Below are positions 44,650 to 54,549 of a DNA stretch of 64,000 bases, in pieces (position 1 is the stretch's first letter; every line of letters begins with the position of its first letter). The notes under the pieces are model-generated. The model searched no databases. It worked only from the letters and a program-made list of their open reading frames with translations, and was not told the origin of the DNA. The DNA is from Afipia clevelandensis ATCC 49720 (GTDB lineage: Bacteria; Pseudomonadota; Alphaproteobacteria; Rhizobiales; Xanthobacteraceae). The stretch lies in the NCBI RefSeq assembly GCF_000336555.1, contig NZ_KB375281.1, positions 186,001 to 250,000 of the forward strand, read 5' to 3'. The position numbers were made by a program, and so were the translations under genes.

Positions 44650-47350
44650 ATTTCGCCTGCGTGATCAGCGGCAGCACCACCAGCGAGATATCGGAATTCT
44701 GCGGATCGGGCCGGATTTCAAATCCGAGATGCCGGCACATTTCCAGCATCGTAGTGTTGGTGGACAGAACCTGACCGCGAATGGCGCGGACGCCTTCCGC
44801 ACGGCCATACTCGATGATCAGTTTCATCAGCAGCGAGCCGAGGCCGATGCCCTTGAGATCGGAACGAACCAGCACGGCGTATTCGGCGCTGGCAAAGTCC
44901 GCATCGGTGTGCAGGCGCACCACGCCCAGCATTTTCCCGCTTGTTTCCTCGATAGCAATGAAGGCCATCGCGCGCGCGTAGTCGAGTTGCGTCAGGCGCG
45001 CGATGAACGGATGGGTCAATTCCTTCATCGCCGAGAAGAAGCGCAGCCGGATATCCTCCTGGCTGACATGCGAGAAGAATTCCGGATAGAGATGCTCGTC
45101 CTCGGGCCGCATCGGCCGGACGAAGATGTGTCGTCCGTCCTTGAGAGTGGTGTGCCGCTCCCATTCCTTCGGATAGGGGCGGATGGCGAACCGGTAGTGA
45201 CCGGAGCCACGGATCGCTTCACTGAGCGGCGCGATCGACACCTGGGCATCGGCCGCGATCACACCGTCCTTGTCCGCAAGCAGCGGATTGATGTCGAGTT
45301 CGCGGATTTCGGGCAGGTCCGCCGCCATCTGCGCGATTTTCACCAGCAGCAGCGCGACGGCGCCTTCATCCGCAGCCGGCACATCGCGGTAACTTTTGAG
45401 AATGCGCGAGACACGGGTGCGCGCGATCAAATCCCTGGCGAGGTTGAGATCGAGCGGCGGAAGTGCCAGCGCCTTGTCGTTGATGACTTCCACGGCGGTA
45501 CCGCCGCGCCCGAACACCACGACCGGTCCGAAGGTCGGATCGTCGGCAAGACCGGCGATGAGTTCGCGTGCGCGCGGACGCAGGATCATGGGATGAACGG
45601 TGACGCCGTCGATCCGTGCCTTGGGCCGCAGGGTGTGCGCCCGCTGCAGGATTTCCTCCGTTGCATCGTGCACCGCGCGTTCGCTTGTGAGGTTGAGACG
45701 GACGCCACCGACATCCGATTTGTTCAGGATGTCAGGCGAACTGATCTTGACGACAACCGTGTTTCCCTCCGCCAGAATGGCCGTCGCCGCACGCGCGGCC
45801 TGTTCCGGATCGCGCGCCAGTGTCGCCGAGGCAATCGGAATCGCATAGGCGGCGAACAACTCGGTGATCTCGACCGGATTGAGCCAGCTTCGCTTATCCT
45901 GCAATGCATTCTGAATGATCGTGCGCGCCGCCGTGACATCCGGCGCGAAATCTTCGGGAAGGCTCGGCGGCGTCTGCATCGCGACGTCGAGGCCTTCCCG
46001 ATAGCGTACAATGTGCATGAAGCCGCGCACGGCGTCCGCCTCGTTGGAAAAATGCGGAATGCCGGCTTCGCCAAAGACCGAAGTGGCCTCTCCGTTGTCG
46101 CCGACCCATGTCGCGAACACGGGTTTGCGGGAATAGGTTTCGGCCCGAAACTGCCTGACGGCGGCGACCACGGCCTTGGCGCAGTCCACCGGCGAAGCCA
46201 ATGTGTTCGGCGCGTTCATGATCAGCGCCGCGTTGTTCGCGGTGTCGCCCAGCACGAGTTCGCAAGCCTTTGCGTAGCGTTCCGGTGTTGCATCACCGAG
46301 GATGTCGACGGGATTGGCGTGGGACCACCGCTCGGGCAGCACCTTGTCGAGATTTTTCCGGACGTCTTCTGAAAGACCCGCAAGCTCCCCACCCAGATCA
46401 ATCAGCCGGTCCACCGCAAGCACGCCGAGGCCGCCGCCATTGGTGACAATGGCAAGCCGATGGCCGTGAGAGGATTGCAGATGGCCGAGCGTTTCCGCCG
46501 CGGAGAACAATTCGTCCAGATCGAGCACGCGCAAAAGTCCGGCGCGTCGAAACGCGGCATCGTACACCGCATCGGCTCCCGCGAGCGCGCCTGTATGCGT
46601 CGCCGCCGCGCGCGCGCCCTGGGTGTGACGGCCGGACTTGATGACCACGACGGGTTTGACGCGCGCGGCGGCGCGTGCCGCCGACATGAACTTGCGGACG
46701 TCGCTGATCGACTCGATGTAGAGCAGGATGGCGCGCGTGTTGGAATCGAGCGCGAAATAGTCGAGCAGGTCGCCGAAATCCACGTCGAGATTTTCGCTCG
46801 TCGACACGATCGCGGAAAATCCGACATTGCGGTTCGCAGCCCATTCGACCAGTGCGGTGGAGATCGCGCCGGACTGCGAAATCAGCGCCAGATCGCCGTC
46901 CTGTGGCAGGCGCGATGCGAAACTGGCATTCAGTTTGACGCGCGGCACCAGAATGCCGAGCGAGGGGCCAACCAGGCGCAGGCCAGTGAGCCGCGCCGTC
47001 TGGGCGATGGTTTCGGTGTAGGAGCCGGTGCCGAGGCCAAGTCCGGCGGACAAAACCATCGCTGCGGGAAAGTTGCGCGCGCCCGCCCGTTTCACGATGC
47101 CGGGGATGGCGGAGGGCGGCGTGGAAATGATCGTGAGGTCCGGGACATCCGGAATGTCCTCGATATCGCGAAGCGTCTTGATGCCCTCGATGTCGGAATA
47201 CTTGCGGTTCACGATGTGGATCGGTCCGCCAAACTTCCCGCCGAGCAGATTGCGAAGTGTGGTGCCGCCGACCGAAGCGGGTTTGGGGCTGCCGCCGATC
47301 AGTGCAATCGAGCGCGGCGCGAAAAAGTGGTCGAGGCGGTACGTGCTCAT
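44648..47350 (-). CDS. Pat-like bifunctional protein: ADP-forming acyl-CoA synthetase domains fused to GNAT acetyltransferase
   Basis: 900 residues. Order: CoA-binding domain (about 5-130, IALIGGSPKPASVGG), succinyl-CoA synthetase-like ligase domain (SQSGAIST near 160, THTGALAG near 251), ATP-grasp domain (about 480-700) and a C-terminal GNAT (about 730-895, KGIGLGSLLMKL). This is the layout of protein lysine acetyltransferase Pat/PatZ. H252 in THTGALAG, the place of the phosphohistidine of acyl-CoA synthetases, is kept, so synthetase activity is not excluded. It probably acetylates enzymes such as acyl-CoA synthetases to tune CoA metabolism, fitting the many CoA ligases in the window. Confidence 0.9.
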   Translation of the reverse strand: MSTYRLDHFFAPRSIALIGGSPKPASVGGTTLRNLLGGKFGGPIHIVNRKYSDIEGIKTLRDIEDIPDVPDLTIISTPPSAIPGIVKRAGARNFPAAMVLSAGLGLGTGSYTETIAQTARLTGLRLVGPSLGILVPRVKLNASFASRLPQDGDLALISQSGAISTALVEWAANRNVGFSAIVSTSENLDVDFGDLLDYFALDSNTRAILLYIESISDVRKFMSAARAAARVKPVVVIKSGRHTQGARAAATHTGALAGADAVYDAAFRRAGLLRVLDLDELFSAAETLGHLQSSHGHRLAIVTNGGGLGVLAVDRLIDLGGELAGLSEDVRKNLDKVLPERWSHANPVDILGDATPERYAKACELVLGDTANNAALIMNAPNTLASPVDCAKAVVAAVRQFRAETYSRKPVFATWVGDNGEATSVFGEAGIPHFSNEADAVRGFMHIVRYREGLDVAMQTPPSLPEDFAPDVTAARTIIQNALQDKRSWLNPVEITELFAAYAIPIASATLARDPEQAARAATAILAEGNTVVVKISSPDILNKSDVGGVRLNLTSERAVHDATEEILQRAHTLRPKARIDGVTVHPMILRPRARELIAGLADDPTFGPVVVFGRGGTAVEVINDKALALPPLDLNLARDLIARTRVSRILKSYRDVPAADEGAVALLLVKIAQMAADLPEIRELDINPLLADKDGVIAADAQVSIAPLSEAIRGSGHYRFAIRPYPKEWERHTTLKDGRHIFVRPMRPEDEHLYPEFFSHVSQEDIRLRFFSAMKELTHPFIARLTQLDYARAMAFIAIEETSGKMLGVVRLHTDADFASAEYAVLVRSDLKGIGLGSLLMKLIIEYGRAEGVRAIRGQVLSTNTTMLEMCRHLGFEIRPDPQNSDISLVVLPLITQAK

Positions 47351-47610
47351 GCAGGGTCTCGGGCCATCAGGGTGACAGGCTATCGCAACAAGGGGAAAAA
47401 TGTCTCGGACTGACCCAAGGCATGGGGTCGCATCCCGCGAGGTGGCGACCAGTAATGCGCCAACATGTCCGAAGCATGGTGCAGAGCAGCATATTCACCA
47501 CGCCCGAGTTTTCTCTGAAAGCCAATTGGCAGACGCCCCGACATGCTTCTAGACTGAGCGGACTGCCTCAATGCGGAGCAGTAACGGCGTGGTCAACGGG
47601 GCAGGTCGCG

Positions 47611-48405
47611 ATGAGTGTTAACGAGAGCTACCTTGCCGAAAAGGGCCGCCTGCGGCCGCCAAATCTCGGTCTTTTCCTGGCCGAGGGACGGGGCGTTTTC
47701 GAACTGAACGCGACATTGCTGATGGCGCCCGCGCTTTTAATGGCGCCGCGCGGAGACGGTCATCCGGTTCTCGTGCTGCCAGGCTTGCTGGCAAGCGATG
47801 TCTCCACGCTTATCCTGCGGCGCTATCTGGATCTGCTTGGCTTCTCGACCCACCCATGGGGCTTCGGACGCAACACCGGCGGCGTCTACAGCATGCGCGA
47901 CAAGCTGGCCAAGCTGCTGACCAGTGTCCACAACACGACGGGCCACAAGGTTAGTCTTGTCGGCTGGAGCCTGGGTGGCGTCTATGCGCGCGATCTGGCG
48001 CTGCAGATGCCGGAAATGGTGCGTTATGTCGTGACCCTCGGCAGTCCGTTTGCCGGCGACATCAGCGCGACCAATGCCAGGGCGATCTACGAGATGCTGT
48101 CCGGCGAGAAGATAGCAGATGCCGATCTGCGGGATATTCGGGCCATCGCGGGCGATCTTCCCGTGCCGACGTCGTCGCTCTATACACGCACGGATGGCGT
48201 CGTGAACTGGCGGACTTGCCTCAACCGGGTCTCAGACACCGCTGAGAACATCGAGGTCACACTGGCGAGCCATATCGGCATCGGCGTCAACGCCGCTGCC
48301 CTGTGGGCTGTCGCCGATCGCCTTGCGCAAAAGGAAGGTGAGTTTCAACCATTTGATCGCTCGGGGCCATTCTCACTGGCCTATGCGCGTCCGGAAAAGG
48401 GTTAG
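47611..48405 (+). CDS. Alpha/beta hydrolase, GWSLGG family (paralogue 1)
   Basis: 264 residues. GDGHPVLVLPGL gives the oxyanion region; GWSLGGVYARDLA has the nucleophile S120, and TLGSPF is the strand after it. It has no signal peptide. The protein at 60002 shares the same architecture and motifs (GDGHPVLVLPGL, KVSLVGWSLGG, TLGSPF, ATNA, YE..SG), so the two are paralogues. It lies directly before the WS/DGAT gene, so an acylglycerol or wax-ester hydrolase is a reasonable guess. The start at 47611 is preferred; the upstream frame is open but lacks a good site. Confidence 0.85.
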   Translation: MSVNESYLAEKGRLRPPNLGLFLAEGRGVFELNATLLMAPALLMAPRGDGHPVLVLPGLLASDVSTLILRRYLDLLGFSTHPWGFGRNTGGVYSMRDKLAKLLTSVHNTTGHKVSLVGWSLGGVYARDLALQMPEMVRYVVTLGSPFAGDISATNARAIYEMLSGEKIADADLRDIRAIAGDLPVPTSSLYTRTDGVVNWRTCLNRVSDTAENIEVTLASHIGIGVNAAALWAVADRLAQKEGEFQPFDRSGPFSLAYARPEKG

Positions 48406-48528
48406 CATCCGGCAAGATTATCGCCCCACGAGAATTGCCGGAAAGGCAACGGCGGCAAATCGGACCATCACGCAAACATGCGGTCAGGCATCGCAGGCGT
48501 CATGGTTTCGCTGAAACGGGAGGATCAC

Positions 48529-50070
48529 ATGAGTCACGCCAGGAAGTTGTCCTCGATGGACGCATCGTTTCTGTATCTCGAAACACCCGAGATGCCGATG
48601 CACGTCGGAAGCATGGCGATCTTCAAGCTCAAGGACGGATACCAGGGCGATTTCTTTGAAGACTTCAAGAAGATGATCGCCGACCGCATACATGTCGCTC
48701 CGATTCTGAAGGCAAGGCTGGAGAAGGCCCCGCTCGACATCGACAATCCGAGCTGGGTCGAGGACGACCAGTTCGACATCGACCGCCATATCTTTCGCGC
48801 CAGCCTTGCCGCGCCGCATGACCGCGCGATGCTGGAACGCACCGTCGGCTGGATTCATGCCAAATTGCTCAACAGGGCCCGCCCGCTTTGGGAGTTCTAT
48901 GTGTTCGAGGGCATGGCAAACAACGAGATCGGACTTTATTCAAAGATGCATCATGCCTGCATCGACGGTGGCGCGGGCGCGGCGCTCACCAATATGATCT
49001 ATGACATCACGCCGGTGCCGCGTGAATTCCCCAAGACCGTTCCCAACAAGCCATCGAATGAGCCGCGCGACATCGCGGCCAACATGCTCGATTCCTACAC
49101 CCAGCTTTGGCGTCAGCCGCTGGACCCGTCCAACGTCAAGAGCTTCGATCTGCCGCGCAGCGGCAAGAGCGACCTCGGCTCGGTTTTGTTCGACAACGCC
49201 ATGTTCCAGATCGAAAGCGGCATCCGGATGCTCGGCACGGTGCCGGAGACAGTCAAAAGCATCCGCGACTTGCTGACCAAGGTTTCCGACCCCAAGTCGC
49301 GCGACAGCCTTGCAAGCATGGTGTCGCCCTCGACGATGCTCAACAAGTCGATTTCGTCGGAGCGGAGCTTCGCCGGTGTCTCTGTGTCGCTGCCGGAAGC
49401 CAAGGCCATCGCCAAGAGGGCTGGCGGCAAGCTGAATGACGTGGTGCTGGCGCTGTCGAGCGGTGTGCTGCGCCGCTATCTGCTGGAGCAGGGCGGCCTG
49501 CCGAGCCGTTCGCTGACCGCGGCGGTGCCGATCTCGCTGCGCGAGGAAGGCAACACCGATGCCAATAATCAGGTGTTCGGCATGGTGTGCTCGCTCGCAA
49601 GCAACATCGAAGACCCGAAGGAGCGCCTCGAGGCGATCATCGCGCAGTCCACCAAGTCCAAGGAAATGTCGCATCCTCTGCGCGCGCTGATGCCGTCGAT
49701 TTCCAATGTCGCCATGCTCGGCGCGCCGATGCTGATTCAGGTGCTGGCGCTGCTTTACAGCCGCTCCAATCTGTCCGACGTGCTGCCGCCGGCGGCGAAT
49801 GTGACCATTTCCAACGTGCCCGGTCCCCGGCAGACGCTTTATGCGGTCGGCGCCGAATTGCTGCACATCTTCCCGGTCTCGATCTCGACCCATGGCCTTG
49901 CGCTCAACATCACGGTGCAAAGCTATCGCGACCAGCTCGATTTCGGCTTCATCGCCGGAGCGAACATCATCCCTCATGCCGAGGTGCTTGCGAACATGCT
50001 GCCCAAGGAGTTCGAGATTTTATCGGCGGCCTTTGCCTCGCCCGGGAACCACGCGAGCGCCGCAAGCTGA
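48529..50070 (+). CDS. Wax ester synthase/acyl-CoA:diacylglycerol acyltransferase (WS/DGAT)
   Basis: 513 residues. The catalytic motif HHACIDG has H141, H142 and D146 (HHxxxDG). PLWE (119-122) and the LNDVVLALSSGVLRRYLL region are also typical. It makes wax esters or triacylglycerol from acyl-CoA. The ATG at 48529 follows GGGAGG by 6 bases. The epoxide hydrolase follows 3 bases later. In the same stretch are fatty-acid hydroxylase and hydrolase genes, suggesting a storage-lipid module. Confidence 0.94.
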   Translation: MSHARKLSSMDASFLYLETPEMPMHVGSMAIFKLKDGYQGDFFEDFKKMIADRIHVAPILKARLEKAPLDIDNPSWVEDDQFDIDRHIFRASLAAPHDRAMLERTVGWIHAKLLNRARPLWEFYVFEGMANNEIGLYSKMHHACIDGGAGAALTNMIYDITPVPREFPKTVPNKPSNEPRDIAANMLDSYTQLWRQPLDPSNVKSFDLPRSGKSDLGSVLFDNAMFQIESGIRMLGTVPETVKSIRDLLTKVSDPKSRDSLASMVSPSTMLNKSISSERSFAGVSVSLPEAKAIAKRAGGKLNDVVLALSSGVLRRYLLEQGGLPSRSLTAAVPISLREEGNTDANNQVFGMVCSLASNIEDPKERLEAIIAQSTKSKEMSHPLRALMPSISNVAMLGAPMLIQVLALLYSRSNLSDVLPPAANVTISNVPGPRQTLYAVGAELLHIFPVSISTHGLALNITVQSYRDQLDFGFIAGANIIPHAEVLANMLPKEFEILSAAFASPGNHASAAS

Positions 50071-50073
50071 AAC

Positions 50074-51087
50074 ATGGCGCACCCAATGATTGAAATGCCG
50101 CCGCTTCAGTATGCGAAGGTCAACGGCATCCGCATGGGCTTCTATGAGGCCGGTCCGAAAACAGGCAAGCCGCCCGTGGTGCTGTGCCACGGCTGGCCGG
50201 AAATCGCCTTCTCATGGCGCCACCAGATCAAGGCGCTCGGCGAAGCGGGCGTCCACGTCATCGCGCCAGACCAGCGCGGTTATGGTGCGACCGATCGGCC
50301 GGAGAAGGTCGAGGATTACGACATCGAGAACCTGACAGCCGACCTTGTCGGATTGCTGGATCATCTCAACATCGACAAGGCGATCTTCGTCGGTCACGAC
50401 TGGGGCGGGTTCATCGTCTGGCAGATGCCGCTGCGCTATCCCTCGCGCGTCGCGGGCGTCATCGGCGTCAATACGCCGCATACGCCCCGCACCGAGAGCG
50501 ATCCGATCGGTCTGCTCCGCAAGCGTTATGGCGACCATCTCTACATCGCGCAATTTCAGGATCCGGAACGCCGCGCTGACAAGATTTTCGACAGCCGTGT
50601 CGAGCAGACGTTCGACTTCTTCATGCGCAAGCCGATGCCGCAGAAGAAAGCGGCGGAAGCCGGCGAGGGACCGCCTGCGGCCGGTCTTGGAGCATCGCCA
50701 AAACTCAACATGGCTTTTCCGCAAATGGTCGCGGGCTATGACGGGACACTCGATCCGCGCGAAAAGATTCTGTCGCCCGAGGAGATGCAGGTCTTCATTG
50801 ATGCCTTCAAGACGTCCGGCTTCACCGGCGGCATCAACTGGTATCGCAACATGACCCGCAACTGGGAGAGATCCGCGCATATCGACCACACCGTGCGGGT
50901 GCCCGCTCTGATGATCATGGCGGAGAACGATGCGGTTCTTCCGCCCTCATCCTGCGACGGGATGGAGAATATCGTTCCCGATCTGGAGAAGCACCTGATC
51001 AGGAACAGCGGCCACTGGACCCAGCAGGAGCAGCCCGCCGAGGTCAGCGCCAAGATCATCGAGTGGCGCAAGCGCAGGTTTGGCTGA
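50074..51087 (+). CDS. Alpha/beta hydrolase-type epoxide hydrolase
   Basis: 337 residues. HGWPE (39-43) is the oxyanion motif. D109 in GHDWGG is the nucleophile, D286 and H314 (SGHWTQQE) complete the triad, and Y157 and Y257 are placed to activate the epoxide. It converts epoxides to diols in the cytoplasm. It starts 3 bases after the WS/DGAT stop and before the P450. Oxidation of unsaturated acyl chains by the P450 could supply epoxides, though this link is inference. Confidence 0.93.
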   Translation: MAHPMIEMPPLQYAKVNGIRMGFYEAGPKTGKPPVVLCHGWPEIAFSWRHQIKALGEAGVHVIAPDQRGYGATDRPEKVEDYDIENLTADLVGLLDHLNIDKAIFVGHDWGGFIVWQMPLRYPSRVAGVIGVNTPHTPRTESDPIGLLRKRYGDHLYIAQFQDPERRADKIFDSRVEQTFDFFMRKPMPQKKAAEAGEGPPAAGLGASPKLNMAFPQMVAGYDGTLDPREKILSPEEMQVFIDAFKTSGFTGGINWYRNMTRNWERSAHIDHTVRVPALMIMAENDAVLPPSSCDGMENIVPDLEKHLIRNSGHWTQQEQPAEVSAKIIEWRKRRFG

Positions 51088-51112
51088 TCCGGGATCACGG
51101 CATCCTGGCATG

Positions 51113-51131
51113 CCATGTGAGTTTCACATGG
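51113..51131. promoter_or_regulatory. Perfect palindromic operator upstream of the P450-reductase gene
   Basis: CCATGTGA-GTT-TCACATGG is a perfect 8-3-8 inverted repeat, 26 bases after the epoxide-hydrolase stop and 105 bases before the P450 start. In Bacillus CYP102 genes a TetR repressor binds a near-perfect palindrome at this position, but no regulator gene is adjacent here. No T-run follows, so a terminator is unlikely. Confidence 0.62.
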
Positions 51132-51235
51132 TTCCGGAAGTCTTTGCAAAAGATGCGGCGGAACAGTAGCTTGGGCGAAAAGCTCCGGGCCAGCCGGACG
51201 TCGATCAAGTCACGTGGGCAGGAGATACCCGAGCG

Positions 51236-54200
51236 ATGTCGTCCCCGAACAAGCTGAATCCGATTCCCCATCCGCCGAAGAAGCCGGTCGTCGGCAACAT
51301 GCTGTCGCTGGATTCGACAGCGCCGGTGCAGGATCTTGTCCGCAAGAGCAGGGAATTGGGACCGATCTTCTGGCTCGACATGATGGGCCAGCCGCTCGTG
51401 ATCGTCTCGGGGTTCGATCTCGTCGATGAGTTGAGCGACGAAAAGCGTTTTGACAAGGCGGTACGTGGTGCGCTGCGCCGTGTGCGCGCCATCGGCGGCG
51501 ATGGCCTGTTCACGGCCGATACGACCGAGCCGAACTGGAGCAAGGCACACAACATCCTGCTTCAGCCGTTCGGCGGACGCGCAATGCAGTCGTACCACCC
51601 GATGATGGTTGATATCGCCGAGCAGCTCGTCAAGAAATGGGAACGTCTCAACGCCGACGACGAGATCGACGTCGTCCACGACATGACCGCTCTGACGCTC
51701 GATACGATCGGCCTCTGCGGCTTCGACTACCGGTTCAATTCATTCTATCGAGAGGACTATCATCCGTTCGTCGGTGCGCTCGTGCGCTCGCTCGAAACTA
51801 TCATGATGACCCGCGGCCTGCCGCTTGAGAATCTGTTCATGCGGGCACGCCGCGCGACACTGTCAGAAGACGTCGTCTTCATGAACAAGATGGTGGACGA
51901 GATCGTCGCCGAACGCCGCAAGAATACGGATGCCGCCGCCGGCACCAAGGACATGCTCAACGCGATGATGACCGGCGTCGACAAGCTGACCGGTCAGCAG
52001 CTTGACGATGTGAACATCCGTTATCAGATCAATACATTTCTGATCGCAGGCCATGAAACGACCAGCGGTCTGTTGTCCTGCGCGATCTACGCCATGCTCA
52101 AGCATCCCGAGGTGCTGAGAAAGGCGTATGAGGAGGTGGATCGCGTTCTCGGTGCGGATATCAACGCCAAGCCGACCTTCCAGCAGGTCACGCAGCTTCA
52201 CTACATCTCGCAGATTTTGAAAGAATCGCTGCGGATGTGGCCGCCTGCACCGGCCTATGGTGTTTCTCCGCTCAAGGACGAAACCATCGGCGGCAAATAC
52301 AAGCTGAAGAAAGGTACGTTCGTCACCGTCCTGGTGATGGCGCTGCATCGTGATCCGTCCGTGTGGGGGCCGAATCCGGACGTTTTCGATCCGGAGAATT
52401 TCAGCCGCGAGGCGGAGGCCAAGCGCCCAGCGAATGCGTGGAAGCCGTTCGGCAACGGTCAGCGCGCCTGCATCGGCCGCGGCTTTGCGATGCATGAAGC
52501 GGCGCTGGCGCTCGGCATGATCCTTCAGCGGTTCCGGCTGATCGACCATGAGCGATATCAGATGCATCTGAAGGAAACGCTTACCATCAAGCCCGATGGC
52601 TTCAAGATCAAGGTGCGTCCGCGACCCGACAGCGAGCGGAAGATCACGGCAAAGCCTGCGGCCGCCTCAACCGGGACTGCGGCGCCGGCAGCGCCGGCCC
52701 GTGCGCGGCCTGGCCACAACACGCCGCTTCTCGTTCTCTACGGATCGAATCTTGGTACCGCCGAAGAACTGGCAACGCGCGTCGCAGACCTTGCCGAAGT
52801 CAACGGCTTCGACACCAAGCTCGGGACACTCGATGAATATGCCGGTCATCTGCCCGACAAGGGTGGCGTCCTGATCTTCTGCGCGTCCTATAACGGCGCA
52901 GCGCCGGATAACGCCACGCAATTCGTCAAATGGGTTTCGGGCGATCTGGCGAAGGATGCGCTGGCCGGGGTGCGCTATGCCGTGTTCGGCTGTGGCAACA
53001 GCGACTGGGCTGCGACATATCAGTCGATCCCGCGCATACTAGACGAACAACTCGCAGCGCACGGCGCGAAATCCGTTTATACGCGCGGCGAGGGCGACGC
53101 GCGAGACGATCTCGACGGCCAGTTCGAGAGATGGTTCGCAAAGCTCGGCGCGGCCTCGATGAAGGAGTTCGGTCTCGATGCCGGATCGGGCGCGAGCTTC
53201 GCCCGCAGCGCGGACGATGCGCCGCTGTATCAGCTCGAGCCTGTTGCTCCGACCGCGGTCAACACCATCGTCGTTCAGGGCGGCGTGGTGCAGATGCGGG
53301 TTCTTGCCAACGACGAACTGCAGAACGTCTCCGGCGCAAATCCGTCCACGCGCTCGACGCGGCATATAGAAGTCGAGTTGCCGGATAATCTCACATATCG
53401 GGTCGGGGATCACCTGAGCGTCATTCCGCGTAACGATCCGGTTCTGGTGGATGCGGTGGCGCGGCGTTTCGGTTTCCTGCCCGCGGATCAGGTGCGGCTG
53501 CATGTGGCCGCCGGGCGCCGGGCGCAACTGCCGGTCGACAATGCCGTGTCGGTCGGGCGGCTGCTCACCGAGTTCGTGGAGTTGCAGCAGATCGCGACCC
53601 GCAAGCAGATTCAGATCATGGCGGAGAATACGCGCTGTCCGAGGACGAAGCCGAAGCTGGAAGCCTTTGTCGGCGACGATCCTGCTTCCACCGAACTCTA
53701 CCGCTCGGAAATTCTGGGCAAGCGCCGGTCGGTTTACAGCCTGCTGGAAGAATATCCGGCGTGCGAACTGCCGTTCCATACCTATCTGGAAATGCTGTCG
53801 CTGCTGTCGCCGCGCTATTATTCCATCTCGTCGTCGCCGGCATCGCTCGGTGCCAACAAATGCAGCGTGACCGTCGGCGTGGTCGATGCGCCCGCGACCT
53901 CCGGGCGCGGCATCTACAAGGGCGTCTGCTCGAATTATATGGCCAGCCGCCGGCCGGGCGATGTGGTTCACGCCATCATCCGCGAGACCAAGGCCGGCTT
54001 CCGGCTTCCCGAGAATCCGTTGACGCCGATCATCATGATCGGACCGGGCACCGGTCTCGCGCCGTTCCGCGGCTTCCTGCAGGAGCGCGCGGCGATGAGG
54101 GAGAAGGGGCAGACGCTCGGCCCGTCGATGCTGTTCTTCGGATGCCGTCATCCCGATCAGGATTTCCTCTACGCCGATGAACTGAAAGGCTACGCGGAGC

Positions 54201-54484
54201 AGGGGATCACCGATCTTCACGTTGCCTTCTCGCGTGCGGACACGCCGAAGAGCTATGTGCAGGACCTGATCGCAGCCCAGAAGGACAAGGTCTGGAAGCT
54301 GATCGAGGCGGGAGCGATCATCTATGTCTGCGGCGACGGCGGCAAGATGGAGCCGGATGTCAAGCGCGTGCTGATGTCGATCTACCGCGAGAAAACAGGC
54401 GCGGATGAAGCCGCCGCGGCAGCCTGGATCGACAGCATGGGAACGCAGAACCGCTACGTCCTCGACGTGTGGGCGGGGAGCTGA
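51236..54484 (+). CDS. Bifunctional cytochrome P450/NADPH-P450 reductase (CYP102-type)
   Basis: 1082 residues. P450 domain about 1-470: heme cysteine C412 (FGNGQRACIGR), I-helix A271-GHETTS, ExxR E330/R333 and F92 in GDGLFTAD as in CYP102A1. FMN domain starts near 497 (LLVLYGSNLGTAEELA). FAD/NADPH reductase runs to the end, closing with YVLDVWAGS. It hydroxylates or epoxidises fatty acids with NADPH and oxygen. Residues that anchor the carboxylate in P450BM3 (R47, Y51) align with Q52 and I56, so substrate preference may differ. AGGAG-like site precedes the ATG. The operator at 51113 lies upstream. Confidence 0.96.
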   Translation: MSSPNKLNPIPHPPKKPVVGNMLSLDSTAPVQDLVRKSRELGPIFWLDMMGQPLVIVSGFDLVDELSDEKRFDKAVRGALRRVRAIGGDGLFTADTTEPNWSKAHNILLQPFGGRAMQSYHPMMVDIAEQLVKKWERLNADDEIDVVHDMTALTLDTIGLCGFDYRFNSFYREDYHPFVGALVRSLETIMMTRGLPLENLFMRARRATLSEDVVFMNKMVDEIVAERRKNTDAAAGTKDMLNAMMTGVDKLTGQQLDDVNIRYQINTFLIAGHETTSGLLSCAIYAMLKHPEVLRKAYEEVDRVLGADINAKPTFQQVTQLHYISQILKESLRMWPPAPAYGVSPLKDETIGGKYKLKKGTFVTVLVMALHRDPSVWGPNPDVFDPENFSREAEAKRPANAWKPFGNGQRACIGRGFAMHEAALALGMILQRFRLIDHERYQMHLKETLTIKPDGFKIKVRPRPDSERKITAKPAAASTGTAAPAAPARARPGHNTPLLVLYGSNLGTAEELATRVADLAEVNGFDTKLGTLDEYAGHLPDKGGVLIFCASYNGAAPDNATQFVKWVSGDLAKDALAGVRYAVFGCGNSDWAATYQSIPRILDEQLAAHGAKSVYTRGEGDARDDLDGQFERWFAKLGAASMKEFGLDAGSGASFARSADDAPLYQLEPVAPTAVNTIVVQGGVVQMRVLANDELQNVSGANPSTRSTRHIEVELPDNLTYRVGDHLSVIPRNDPVLVDAVARRFGFLPADQVRLHVAAGRRAQLPVDNAVSVGRLLTEFVELQQIATRKQIQIMAENTRCPRTKPKLEAFVGDDPASTELYRSEILGKRRSVYSLLEEYPACELPFHTYLEMLSLLSPRYYSISSSPASLGANKCSVTVGVVDAPATSGRGIYKGVCSNYMASRRPGDVVHAIIRETKAGFRLPENPLTPIIMIGPGTGLAPFRGFLQERAAMREKGQTLGPSMLFFGCRHPDQDFLYADELKGYAEQGITDLHVAFSRADTPKSYVQDLIAAQKDKVWKLIEAGAIIYVCGDGGKMEPDVKRVLMSIYREKTGADEAAAAAWIDSMGTQNRYVLDVWAGS

Positions 54485-54549
54485 GTTTAGATCACGACTG
54501 GACTTAACCGTTTAAAGATCGGCTACGTCTGGCCACGACTGAAATCCGG

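Noticed and set aside
44729-46372. A 547-codon open frame on the plus strand opposite the Pat-like gene
   Set aside because: No domain, and composition typical of antisense frames in high-GC DNA.
48409-48441. CCGGCAA...TTGCCGG inverted repeat before the WS/DGAT gene
   Set aside because: Seven bases with a 19-base spacer may arise by chance in GC-rich DNA.
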